A DNA stretch of 64,000 nucleotides from an uncultured Clostridia bacterium (GCA_945864305.1 CAMBAJ010000001.1:22961-86960), one strand, 5' to 3'; shown: positions 16,239 to 24,078, counted from the stretch's first letter. Notes: generated by a model from the sequence alone, not told the origin. Program-made: numbers and translations.

Positions 16239-16316
16239 TCATCGGTCACTGGTGATCCAGCTGTCCTGGAAAATCAGATCATCCACATCACCGGTATGAT
16301 TTGTCTGGGGTCTCAT
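16239..16316 (-). CDS. Small 25-residue protein, unknown
   Basis: A minus-strand frame starting with ATG at 16316 encodes MRPQTNHTGDVDDLIFQDSW followed by ITSDR and TGA. The ribosome binding site GAAGGAGGATATTAAG is excellent (AAGGAGG, good spacing) and a terminator-like hairpin begins 5 bp after the stop. It is hydrophilic and acidic, with no signal peptide, cysteine or membrane segment. A TATACT -10-like sequence lies ~35 bp upstream and a 7/8 Spo0A-like box (TTGTCGAG, 16404-16411) further up. I do not recognise it. Confidence 0.55.
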   Translation of the reverse strand: MRPQTNHTGDVDDLIFQDSWITSDR

Positions 16317-16452
16317 CTTAATATCCTCCTTCGCGTTTAAGGTCTTTCTGACAGTATATGCATCACGGTCCGGAAAATTGCACGAAATCATGCATCGCAG
16401 AATTTGTCGAGTGATTTTTTATGGGATTTTTTGATTTTTTGCCCATCCGCCC

Positions 16453-16481
16453 TTGACAGGCACACGGGAACGTGGTATTCT
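16453..16481 (+). promoter_or_regulatory. tRNA operon promoter
   Basis: Consensus TTGACA, 17-bp spacer, TATTCT with extended -10 TGG, starting transcription about 12 bp before the tRNA-Leu gene. Strong stable-RNA-type promoter. Confidence 0.85.
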
Positions 16482-16499
16482 AATCATTGCCGACAAGCT

Positions 16500-16585
16500 G
16501 CCGGTGTGGTGGAATGGTAGACACGGCGGACTTAAAATCCTCTGGTAGCAATACCGTACCGGTTCGAGTCCGGTCACCGGCACCA
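16500..16585 (+). tRNA. tRNA-Leu (UAA)
   Basis: Acceptor GCCGGTG pairs with CACCGGC, a long variable arm is present (type II), the anticodon loop CTTAAAA at 16531-16537 gives anticodon UAA (16533-16535), the T arm is CCGGTTCGAGTCCGG, and CCA is encoded at 16583-16585. Confidence 0.96.
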
Positions 16586-16598
16586 CAGAATTTCATAT

Positions 16599-16677
<79 letters not shown>

Positions 16678-16680
<3 letters not shown>

Positions 16681-16712
16681 ACCTGATTTCGTATGAAATC
16701 AGGTGTTTTTCT
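16678..16712 (+). terminator. tRNA terminator carried by the element
   Basis: AACACCTGATTTC, loop GTAT, GAAATCAGGTGTT then TTT. It replaces the chromosomal tRNA terminator, which now lies beyond attR. Confidence 0.9.
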
Positions 16713-16733
16713 GCACTTTTTGCCTTAAAATAG

Positions 16734-16781
16734 TTTGGGTCAAAATTTGGGTCAGAGGTCTGACCCAAGCCGTGACCCAAA
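16734..16781. repeat. Paired arm-type sites near the left end
   Basis: TTTGGGTCA occurs at 16734 and 16746, then its inverse TGACCCAAG/TGACCCAAA at 16761 and 16773. Each pair has a 12-bp period, and the two pairs face each other. The right end has TGACCCA at 24060 and 24072 with the same 12-bp period. These look like integrase or excisionase arm-binding sites. Confidence 0.7.
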
Positions 16782-16838
16782 CGGGAATATGTGAATTTAG
16801 TTCTGGGTAGCACAGCTCTCCTTTTATCGAGCCGTTTC

Positions 16839-16867
16839 TTGATGTTATTTCTAAATGTTGTTATAAT
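16839..16867 (+). promoter_or_regulatory. Promoter of the element's membrane protein gene
   Basis: TTGATG, 17-bp spacer, consensus TATAAT with extended -10 TGT; GAAGGAG follows 10 bp before ATG 16909. Confidence 0.8.
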
Positions 16868-16908
16868 TCAGCTATCCCCTTAGTCAAAAAAGAAGGAGCA
16901 GTCCAAAA

Positions 16909-18060
16909 ATGAATATGAAACAGCTTGTTATTTGTTTGGGCGTCGCTGTTATTATCAATCTGGCACTTACGATATTCTTTATAACAAAGGTATTCCGCCT
17001 TGAAAAACGCGCAAAAAAACCGTTGCAACATCACAAAAGCCATTCAACGTCAAATGGCTCAAAAGGGATTTTTATCGGAATATTTCTTTTAATATTCGTA
17101 ATTCTCATCATTTTGGCTGAAGCCCCTGCTGTTTTTATGGCGGTATATAAGATTCCTGGAGATGCCCCATTTTCAGACGGGCGATATGCTTTTTGGGGAA
17201 GTCTCTTGGGCGGAGCAATTGGCGGAATCGCCGCGCTATTAACGATATACTACACTATTCGGTATTATAACAAAAAAGATGCTGAACAAAAAAATCTGGA
17301 AGTATATCGTCAGCAGGTCACTAAAATCGATAAGATTATTTCGGCCATTAATAATCGCGATGTCATAAATTATGATTTTACTTACGCCCTCGGTTTTTCA
17401 AAAGAGTTGTTGCAAGAAATAATTAACTATAATGGACTTGTTTGCTGGCTGAAAGGCTTTTTTACCGAATATGGAATGGGGGTTTTAGGTAGTTTTCAGC
17501 AAGAATACATTGACCTACAAAAAGTGAAAAAGCCTTATTATAAGATTCAAGAAATTCTTAACGATAAAATCCATTTTATCCGTGGGTGTTTTTCTAGAGA
17601 TTCTCAACTCGAGGAGAATGAGTGGAGGATAAAGCGCCCTTCTGTCATAGAGTTTCTTAATTTGCAACCAGAGTTACGGCAATGTGCAGAACGAATTGGC
17701 CACCTGGGCCTATATGAGAATGCAAACGAACTAATTCATAGCGACCCAACGCTTTCGTATATACTTGAGATTGAAGGCGGTGGATCGGCAGGATTATGGG
17801 CATCGCTAATCCATGACCCCCAAGGCGCGTTTAGTGGTGATCCTGATCAATATAATAGATGGAAAGAATTTAATACATGCGTTCAAAATCTATTAATCCA
17901 TCTGTCCGAGTTTAAGATTACGGAGTATCAAAGAATAGTTGTTGAAGGCGAGGCCGTTACACTTCCACAATATTATATCAAAAAAGAAGGTTCCTTCATG
18001 CACGAAACAACTACTGTTGAAGAGTATCCGCCTAAGGAAGAAGTGGCTAGTAAACCTTAA
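16909..18060 (+). CDS. Membrane-anchored protein, putative abortive-infection type
   Basis: 383-residue protein with three hydrophobic helices near residues 5-26, 53-77 and 92-120, then a ~260-residue cytoplasmic part. The stretch YAFWGSLLGGAIGGIAALLTIYYTIRYYNKKDAEQKN resembles the membrane module of putative phage abortive-infection proteins (putAbiC-like), which have FWG..GG followed by a helix and a charged coil; this is pattern recognition, not a database hit. Base composition is about 40% G+C, far below the flanks, so it is foreign. It is monocistronic with a strong promoter and terminator, as expected for a stand-alone defence gene. Catalytic motifs are not visible. Confidence 0.75.
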   Translation: MNMKQLVICLGVAVIINLALTIFFITKVFRLEKRAKKPLQHHKSHSTSNGSKGIFIGIFLLIFVILIILAEAPAVFMAVYKIPGDAPFSDGRYAFWGSLLGGAIGGIAALLTIYYTIRYYNKKDAEQKNLEVYRQQVTKIDKIISAINNRDVINYDFTYALGFSKELLQEIINYNGLVCWLKGFFTEYGMGVLGSFQQEYIDLQKVKKPYYKIQEILNDKIHFIRGCFSRDSQLEENEWRIKRPSVIEFLNLQPELRQCAERIGHLGLYENANELIHSDPTLSYILEIEGGGSAGLWASLIHDPQGAFSGDPDQYNRWKEFNTCVQNLLIHLSEFKITEYQRIVVEGEAVTLPQYYIKKEGSFMHETTTVEEYPPKEEVASKP

Positions 18061-18107
18061 TGTATACAGAATCATTTCTGACATCTTATGCATTAAGATA
18101 AGCGCAA

Positions 18108-18150
18108 AATGGCGAGAGTCTTTGGCAGATTCTCGCCATTCTTTCTTTTT
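18108..18150 (+). terminator. Terminator between membrane protein and integrase
   Basis: AATGGCGAGA (18108-18117) pairs with TCTCGCCATT (18131-18140), followed by CTTTCTTTTT. The convergent integrase gene ends at 18150. Confidence 0.8.
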
Positions 18151-19301
18151 CAGATTGCGCCGGTTAATACGCTCGCCATCGTATTCGCCGCTTCCTTCTG
18201 CGCTGTTGTGGTAACATGGGCGTAGGTGTCCAGGGTGAATCCCGCCGAGAAGTGGCCCAGCATCCCGGAGACGGTCTTGATATCTACGCCGTTCTGGAGG
18301 GCTAACGTGGCGAAGGTGTGGCGCAGGTCGTGGAAACGGACTTTTGGTAGCCCTGCCCGTTTCAGCACTCGGTGGAGCATATGGAGGACACTGTCCGGGG
18401 AGATTGGGCCACCCGTGGGGGATGGAAATACGTATTGGCTGTTGCCGCCTTTTTTCTTCTGTGTTTTCAGAACGTCTATCGCATCCGCCGACAGCGGCAG
18501 GGTGCGGTAGGCGTTTTTCGTTTTCAAGGGGGCTTCCACGATCTCACCGTCGATGCGGGCGATCTGCCGCTGTACCCGGAGGCTGCCATGCTCCAAATCA
18601 ATGTCGCTCCATTTCAAGCCAAGCAGCTCTCCCCGGCGCAGGCCGGTGGCCAGTTCGATGTAGTACATCTCGAACACCCCACTTTCTTTTGCCTCCCGCA
18701 GGAAAGAGGTCAACTGCTCGACGGGGAGAGTTTTCATCTCCCGGTGTTCGAGTTTTGGGAGGGCACAGGCGTCGGCTGGATTGGTCAGGATGAGTCTTTG
18801 CTCGATTGCCAGATTCAAGGCAGAGCAGATGATTTGGTTAATGTTCCGTACCGTCTTGGCGCTGAGGCCTTTTGGTTGCTTCTTGGATTCGATACGCTCC
18901 ACTCGCCCATTTCCCAATAGCTTTTTGTAGAGTTTCTGCAATTCCAGAGAAGTAAGTTTATTCAACGGGATGCTGCCGATGTTGGGCTTGATGTGGTTCT
19001 CGATGTAGCCCCGATAGGTCTGGTGAGAGGATGGGCGGACTTTGATTTTGGCGTAGTTTTCAAACCAGACGTCCATCCATTGCCCGACTGTGTACTGGCC
19101 CACTTTGCTCATATCCAGTTTGGCAGAGTCCTCGATAGCCCGTTTCAGCTTTTCTTTGACCTCTGTCTGAGTCTTACCAAGGATATTCTTGTAGATGGTC
19201 TTGCCTGTTGCCGGGTCATGTCCTGCCGTGTAGCGGCCCTCCCAGCGGCCATCCTTTCGTTTGCGGATGCTGCCCTCGCCGTTGGCTCGTTTCTTTGCCA
19301 T
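18150..19301 (-). CDS. int: Tyrosine-type site-specific integrase
   Basis: 383-residue integrase of the phage/ICE type. An N-terminal AP2-like arm-binding domain (GEGSIRKRKDGRWEGRYT), a core-binding SAM-like domain (residues ~65-170) and the catalytic domain are visible: R222 in ATGLRRGELLGL, the HDLRHTFATLAL box, LGHFSAGFTLDTYAHV with the last His and the nucleophilic Tyr. It should carry out integration and excision at the initiator tRNA att sites. It starts inside the preceding gene's stop (ATGA overlap), so the two are translationally coupled. Confidence 0.97.
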   Translation of the reverse strand: MAKKRANGEGSIRKRKDGRWEGRYTAGHDPATGKTIYKNILGKTQTEVKEKLKRAIEDSAKLDMSKVGQYTVGQWMDVWFENYAKIKVRPSSHQTYRGYIENHIKPNIGSIPLNKLTSLELQKLYKKLLGNGRVERIESKKQPKGLSAKTVRNINQIICSALNLAIEQRLILTNPADACALPKLEHREMKTLPVEQLTSFLREAKESGVFEMYYIELATGLRRGELLGLKWSDIDLEHGSLRVQRQIARIDGEIVEAPLKTKNAYRTLPLSADAIDVLKTQKKKGGNSQYVFPSPTGGPISPDSVLHMLHRVLKRAGLPKVRFHDLRHTFATLALQNGVDIKTVSGMLGHFSAGFTLDTYAHVTTTAQKEAANTMASVLTGAI

Positions 19302-19606
19302 CAGTCATCCCTCCTCTGCTGCTGTCCCATCCGGTGTTCTTCTTCCTCCGCGAAGGAGTAGGGCGGCTCCATGCTCAGTTCGCTGATAATGCCCCAGGCC
19401 AGACGGAAACCTGCGGCGAAACTGGCGAGGGCGGTTTCGTCCCGCAGCTCTGCTTCCAGGTCCACCAATTTCAGAAGACTGCGGCGTTCCTGTTTGGCCT
19501 TGCCCTCAGTCAATGCCTGATGGATTTCGTTAATTTCCTGCCGCAGTTCCGGGAAATCCGGCTCCTTGAAGAATTGTCGCTGCAGTCCTCTCATGTATTC
19601 GTACAT
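19301..19606 (-). CDS. DUF6809-like protein
   Basis: 101-residue helical protein, MYEYMRGLQRQFF...EINEIHQALTEGKAKQERRSLLKLVDLEAELRDETALASFAAGFRLAWGIISEL. I recognise this as a family (DUF6809-like) common in clostridial mobile elements and of unknown function. GGAGG lies just upstream on the minus strand and its stop overlaps the integrase start. It could be a directionality or regulatory partner of the integrase; that is inference from position. Confidence 0.75.
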   Translation of the reverse strand: MYEYMRGLQRQFFKEPDFPELRQEINEIHQALTEGKAKQERRSLLKLVDLEAELRDETALASFAAGFRLAWGIISELSMEPPYSFAEEEEHRMGQQQRRDD

Positions 19607-19764
19607 CGTATCGCCTCCTTGTCAGCGACACACAATACCATCCCCTGACCTTAATAGCCATCCCAACCGGGCAGAGTTATCAGATTGTTATCAATTGCGG
19701 TTTGAACTGCGCCGAGGCTTATTCTTTGTTTTGCGACGCAATTTTTGAGGGTGTTCGCCTGCCC

Positions 19765-19814
19765 AAAAAGGCATCTTCCGTTCTGGCGTTCGGCAGAGCG
19801 GAAGATGCCTTTTT
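19765..19814. terminator. Long bidirectional terminator inside the element
   Basis: A 21-bp stem, AAAAAGGCATCTTCCGTTCTG against CAGAGCGGAAGATGCCTTTTT, with an 8-base loop. It has T runs on both strands and isolates the integrase unit from the region to the right. Confidence 0.88.
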
Positions 19815-19835
19815 GCTCACGATAGCATATCTTTC

Positions 19836-20005
19836 GGGGCATGCCCCCTACTTTTTTCTTGCGAGAGTAAGTTCTCGGGGGGTGACGACCGCAGAAGCCA
19901 TATCACCCCTTCGATTTTGTCCCCACTTTGGAACTCCCCGAAAACCCCCGCAACTGCCCGCACTGCGGGCAGAAGTGACCGAACTAGGCGTCACGCTTGA
20001 CGCCT
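19836..20005. other. Structured GC-rich region, possible origin of transfer
   Basis: Within 170 bp lie a 12-bp palindrome GGGGCATGCCCC (19836-19847), CGAGA/TCTCG around GTAAGT (19862-19877), CTGCCCGC-ACT-GCGGGCAG (19954-19972) and AGGCGTCA-CGCT-TGACGCCT (19986-20005). None is followed by a T run, so they are not terminators. The stacking of perfect inverted repeats in a non-coding stretch of a mobile element suggests a relaxase-recognised oriT or a structured RNA. This is inference only. Confidence 0.4.
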
Positions 20006-20156
20006 GTTCTTTATCCTGCCTCAGCTTTCGTCCTCCGTCGGCTCCCGGAAACCGGCCCAAATCCGTTCTCACAGCCCTGGCCGGTGTCTGTTCCCGATTC
20101 TCCCGGCAAAGTCGCACACAACGGCTCACAAGGCCAACCAAGGTGTGAATGGACAC
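19848..20156 (-). CDS. Hypothetical 102-residue protein (doubtful)
   Basis: A minus-strand frame with a good ribosome binding site (AGGAGGGAACG before ATG 20156). The product is basic and low in hydrophobic core residues (RENREQTPARAVRTDLGRFPG...), with no motif I recognise. It covers the hairpin-rich segment described separately, so the frame may be only a by-product of that structured DNA. Confidence 0.3.
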   Translation of the reverse strand: MSIHTLVGLVSRCVRLCRENREQTPARAVRTDLGRFPGADGGRKLRQDKEQASSVTPSSVTSARSAGSCGGFRGVPKWGQNRRGDMASAVVTPRELTLARKK

Positions 20157-20382
20157 TCATCGTTCCCTCCTGTGCCAATAAGTTCTTCTTTGATTACAGC
20201 GGTGAATTTTTTGCACCAGCGTTCCGCTGCGTTCATGCACCTTTCTCAGCACTCCGAATCCGAGCTGTACAGACTTTTGTACAAGCCTGTGCTCTATTAT
20301 GTTTTCGCAAAAGCGATTTAAAATCGTAATCTCAGAAACCAACGTTGGCCCAAAAACCGCATGAATCGGAGGGAATATTTCC

Positions 20383-21669
20383 ATGGGGGAAGAATTGATG
20401 CGCAAAGTCTGGGGCATCTGCGCAGACCGCTATGGTGCTGCTTTGACGGATATCATTTTCAACAGACTGCAGCAGGAGCTTCAAAATATTACCGTAAATG
20501 GCTTTTCCGAAGACTACTTGTCCACAAGCGGCATCTGCCTGGAGCTCCAGCACCGCAACGCATTACAGATCTGTCTTGGCACGGTTGGCAACTCATTTGT
20601 CGCCTACTTGTTAGGTATCACAGAGATCAATCCCCTCCCGCCACATTACCGCTGTCCTCACTGCAAGCGGGTAACCTTTGTATCGGACGTTTTGGATGGA
20701 TTTGATTTACCGCCGCAGGATTGCCCTGTCTGCCGCACTCCCATGGAAGGTGACGGACATCATTTGCATACCGCATGGTTCACCGGGTGGGATGGAACTT
20801 GCCCACCAGCCTTTGGGGAGTTTAGGATGACTCCGAAGGGAATCCAAATAACAGAGCAGGCTTTGAAAAAACATTCTCCTCTGACACCGCTTGTATTCAG
20901 CAATGGCCGGTTCGCAGGCTGGTATCTTTGCAATTCAGAAAACCTGCGTCATGCGGAGTGGATACATCTCGCATATCCCGGACGTCCAAACCATATTGTA
21001 CCGGGAGTGAAATACGACTGCGATCTGCCTGCGCCGCGTATTCTTATCCATGACAGTGTTTTTTTAAGAAAGCTGGAATGGCTATCGGACGTTACCGGCG
21101 TTGAGCTATCCTCGATCCCGATGAATAACCCGGCTATATATAACGCATTTTGCAGAGCAATTGAGTATGATACCGCTGACGCAGGTAATCTGCTCTGCAC
21201 AACAGGTCTTTGCGCTTCGGAGGAACTGCTCAGTGACAGATTTACTCTTTGGAGACAGGCTTCCAAGAGCGGATTATCTTTTTCCAGACTTGTCTCGCTG
21301 TATGGCGTTATGCATATAAGCGTTCGCCATTCGAGTGCATTGGATTTGTCCACAGCGTTGACATTCAGTGACCGCGATTCCGTGATGGAGTATCTGATCC
21401 GTCAGGGTCTGCCCCCAAAGGACGCTTTCCAAACAGCCGACAATATGCGGTACGGGAGATTTGCCCACATGCCAGCAGATGCATACCCCGTTTTTATACA
21501 GGGAATAAACGATGACGGCTTCTTTTTTCATGCGGCGCAAAACACGGAATATCTGTTTCCCAGAGCGCATAATTCAGCTGTCGTTATGAATGCTGTGCGA
21601 CTGGCCTGGTTTTCCATTTATGAACCAAGTGCTTTTCGGGAAGTACAGGACATTGCCCACACTCCATGA
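20383..21669 (+). CDS. Stand-alone PolC-core derivative, probably catalytically dead
   Basis: 428 residues collinear with the middle and C-terminal part of Gram-positive PolC. LGTVGNSFVAYLLGITEINP (65-84) matches the PolC GSVGSSFVA...ITEVNP segment; PLPPHYRCPHCK and DCPVCRTPM give the zinc module (C91, C94, C114, C117); IPMNNP, YLIRQGLPPKDAFQTADNMRYGR (337-359) and LFPRAHNSAVVMNAVRLAWF (391-410) follow in PolC order. The PDIDLNF block with two catalytic Asp is replaced by PPAFGEF (141-147), and the LDILGHD Asp by PRILIHD (R219). The palm insert is shortened; exonuclease, PHP and OB parts are absent. Strong GGAGGG ribosome site. Possible role: replisome decoy, sensor or inhibitor. Function unknown. 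Confidence 0.85.
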   Translation: MGEELMRKVWGICADRYGAALTDIIFNRLQQELQNITVNGFSEDYLSTSGICLELQHRNALQICLGTVGNSFVAYLLGITEINPLPPHYRCPHCKRVTFVSDVLDGFDLPPQDCPVCRTPMEGDGHHLHTAWFTGWDGTCPPAFGEFRMTPKGIQITEQALKKHSPLTPLVFSNGRFAGWYLCNSENLRHAEWIHLAYPGRPNHIVPGVKYDCDLPAPRILIHDSVFLRKLEWLSDVTGVELSSIPMNNPAIYNAFCRAIEYDTADAGNLLCTTGLCASEELLSDRFTLWRQASKSGLSFSRLVSLYGVMHISVRHSSALDLSTALTFSDRDSVMEYLIRQGLPPKDAFQTADNMRYGRFAHMPADAYPVFIQGINDDGFFFHAAQNTEYLFPRAHNSAVVMNAVRLAWFSIYEPSAFREVQDIAHTP

Positions 21670-21751
21670 GAAATCTTCCGTCCAACTTTGATGCGAAATC
21701 ATCGGGGCGCTGGTAAACAGTAGCTGCCTATGCTTCTTCGCTCGCAGGCGT

Positions 21752-21780
21752 TGGACAAATTTACACATATATGTTAAGAT
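21752..21780 (+). promoter_or_regulatory. Promoter of the WYL-nuclease pair
   Basis: TGGACA, 17-bp spacer, TAAGAT with extended -10 TGT, about 30 bp before the WYL gene. Separate from the PolC-like gene, so the pair is its own unit. Confidence 0.7.
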
Positions 21781-21811
21781 ACAGGCAACGATCAGACTGG
21801 GAGTGGATGTC

Positions 21812-22777
21812 ATGATGACAGATCGGGCCAACGCCATCTGCCTTCTTCAGATTTTGAAAGAATATTCTGATGAGAATCATATCCTGTCCATGCGGGAGAT
21901 CATCGGAAAACTGTCTGCTTTGTATGATATGGAACTGGACCGCCGCACCGTATACAGCGCCATAGATCTGCTGTGCAATCTGGGGTATGACATTTCTGTT
22001 TACGATGAAAACAAGAAGGGCTATTATCTGCGCAGCCGCGAATTTGAGGCTGCGGAAGTGCGTCTCCTGATGGACGCGGTTTATTCTTTCGATTATATTC
22101 CGGCCAAGCAAACGCAATATTTGATTCAAAAGCTGCAAGGCTTTCTCAGTGTTCATGAACGAAAGCAGTATAAAAATCTGACAGTTGTAAGACAGGAGCG
22201 GAAAACGCAGAATGCGGAGGTCTTTTTGAATATTGAGCTTTTGGACGAGGCCATCTCAAAAAAGCAAAAAGTCTCATTTACATATCTGGAATATGGGCTG
22301 GACAAGCAGCTTCACCCCCGGAGGGAAAAGCCCTATATCGTCAGCCCTTATGGAATGGTATGTGAGAACGAGCATTACTATTTGATCAACATCAAAGATG
22401 GTTTTTCAACGCCCAGCCTGTACCGAATCGATTTGATGAGGGACATCTCCCTTCTGAATGAACCTGTTGCCATAGATGCCAAAAACGCCTGTTTGGACTC
22501 CGTACAAAAGGTGACCTATGCGTTTGTAGGAAAGCAGGAAGAAATCAAACTGCGCTGTGAGAATTTCACACTTCGGTATGTGTTGGACCGGTTTGGGACG
22601 GATGTCCGGATCACGGATAACCATGGCGGCACCTTTACCGCCAGTTTCTCCGCTTCTCCGAATGGCGTCAAGTTTTGGGCGCTGCAGTACCTCCCTTACA
22701 TAGAGGTTCTGTCCCCTCAGTCCTTGCGGGATTCCATCATTGACAGCATCAAAAGCAACAAGTATCTGGAGGTGTAA
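21812..22777 (+). CDS. WYL-domain transcriptional regulator
   Basis: About 321-residue DeoR/HTH-11-type regulator: an N-terminal winged helix (residues ~1-75, LDRRTVYSAIDLLCNLGYDISVY as recognition helix and wing), a WYL domain (about 135-215; VSFTYLEYG, YIVSPYGMVCENEHYYLINI) and a WCX-like C-terminal domain. ATG 21812 lies 8 bp after GGGAG; GTG 21803 is an alternative. WYL regulators such as BrxR and CapW control phage-defence operons and sense nucleic acids or nucleotides. Three bases separate it from the nuclease gene, so it very probably controls that gene and itself. Confidence 0.88.
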   Translation: MMTDRANAICLLQILKEYSDENHILSMREIIGKLSALYDMELDRRTVYSAIDLLCNLGYDISVYDENKKGYYLRSREFEAAEVRLLMDAVYSFDYIPAKQTQYLIQKLQGFLSVHERKQYKNLTVVRQERKTQNAEVFLNIELLDEAISKKQKVSFTYLEYGLDKQLHPRREKPYIVSPYGMVCENEHYYLINIKDGFSTPSLYRIDLMRDISLLNEPVAIDAKNACLDSVQKVTYAFVGKQEEIKLRCENFTLRYVLDRFGTDVRITDNHGGTFTASFSASPNGVKFWALQYLPYIEVLSPQSLRDSIIDSIKSNKYLEV

Positions 22778-22779
22778 CC

Positions 22780-24021
22780 ATGTATAGCGGCAGTCCAAGC
22801 ACATCAAACGAGATCTCAGATAAAGAGGCGCTGCAGAACTTGTTGCTGGACATTCAGTGCCTGGATAGATTGTCAAAATGGAGCAATCGCTTTAATCTTT
22901 TTGACGTTCTGAAAATATCCGGCACCGAGATCCGCCACAGCAACGTGCTGGCATGGCTCCTTGATCCTAATGAGAACCACGGTCTCGGGGATGCTGTCCT
23001 GCGGAGGCTTTTGCAAACACTGGTGATCAATTCGCCCCAGGCAGATGTTTTCCATTCCCTCCTGATGGACCTGTATGGATTTACCGTTTTGCGGGAGTGG
23101 GAGCATATCGACCTGCTTGCAGTCTCTCATGAAGAAAGATTCCTGCTTTGCATAGAAAACAAGGTTTTCTCCGGGGAACACGATCATCAGTTGGCCCGAT
23201 ATCAAGAGCTTCTGGAAAAAGAGTACCCGCAATATCACAAAATTTTTGCATTTCTCACGCCGGGCGGTACAGAGCCAGAGGAGGAAACCGCCTGTGGCAC
23301 TTGGCAGGCGATCAGCTATGAGCAGATCATAGAGGTGGTAGAGGCTGCCAAGTTCGAAAAGACGCTGTCCGCAGAAGTCTCATATTTTATTGACCAATAT
23401 TTGGATGCAGTCAGGAGGCATATTGTGGGAGACCGTGAGCTTGAAAAAATTTGCAGAGAGATCTATGCCAAACACCGTCAGGCGCTGGATCTGATTTATG
23501 AAAATCGCCCGGATACTGCTTCGCAGATTTCATCCATCGTGCAGGAATGGTGCGAAGAGAAATCCCACACAGGCGAGATCAGTTTTGATCCCCAATATTC
23601 CGGAAAAACGTACATTCGATTCACTACACCGTACATGACGAAACTCTTGCCTGAATTTGAAGAGGAAAAGAGCGGTTGGAACTCAAAAAGCATGTACTAC
23701 TATGAGGTAGTCAACTATGGAAATTCTATCAAAGTTGTTTTGACCGTCGGGCGTGACAATCTCTCCGCACACCAGATGGACTGCTGTGAACAGCTGAGCA
23801 CACTCTTAAATCAGCCGGACAAAAAAGAGGCGTGGCGTTGGAAACGGTTGTTTGCTACACGTCGGCACAGCATAAAAGCTGATCCTTTAACGGACGATTT
23901 GCATAAGGAACTCTTTCAGGCTATGGATCAATATTGGGAACAAATCGCTGATTTTGAGCATAAAACTTGTACAGCGATTGAACAATCTTCCCAAACGCTT
24001 GATGGGAACCTTCCCGTTTGA
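22780..24021 (+). CDS. PD-(D/E)XK nuclease superfamily protein (PDDEXK_4-like)
   Basis: 413-residue predicted nuclease. The family start FNLFDVLKISGTEIRHSNVLAWLLDPN (E50, H53-S-N) is followed by the catalytic core: D111 in WEHIDLLAV, then E126-x-K128 in LLCIENKVFSGEHDHQLARY, and IFAFLTPGG. This is the pattern of PF14281-type nucleases found in restriction and defence islands. The C-terminal 200 residues are of unknown function. Its ribosome binding site (GGAGG) lies in the end of the WYL gene, so translation is coupled. Target and trigger are unknown. Confidence 0.87.
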   Translation: MYSGSPSTSNEISDKEALQNLLLDIQCLDRLSKWSNRFNLFDVLKISGTEIRHSNVLAWLLDPNENHGLGDAVLRRLLQTLVINSPQADVFHSLLMDLYGFTVLREWEHIDLLAVSHEERFLLCIENKVFSGEHDHQLARYQELLEKEYPQYHKIFAFLTPGGTEPEEETACGTWQAISYEQIIEVVEAAKFEKTLSAEVSYFIDQYLDAVRRHIVGDRELEKICREIYAKHRQALDLIYENRPDTASQISSIVQEWCEEKSHTGEISFDPQYSGKTYIRFTTPYMTKLLPEFEEEKSGWNSKSMYYYEVVNYGNSIKVVLTVGRDNLSAHQMDCCEQLSTLLNQPDKKEAWRWKRLFATRRHSIKADPLTDDLHKELFQAMDQYWEQIADFEHKTCTAIEQSSQTLDGNLPV

Positions 24022-24059
24022 TCATGGGAGATTCCTGTCTTCACCGCCACTCTATGGCC

Positions 24060-24078
24060 TGACCCAAACCGTGACCCA
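24060..24078. repeat. Arm-type sites near the right end
   Basis: TGACCCA at 24060 and 24072, with CAAACCG between, match the left-end pair at 16761 and 16773 (TGACCCAAGCCGTGACCCA) including the 12-bp period. Confidence 0.65.

Noticed and set aside
19651..19842. 63-codon minus-strand frame right of the DUF6809-like gene
   Set aside because: It begins inside the 21-bp bidirectional terminator hairpin and lacks a ribosome binding site.
20157..20417. 86-codon minus-strand frame overlapping the start of the PolC-like gene
   Set aside because: It covers the ribosome binding site and start of a much better supported gene and has no start signal of its own.
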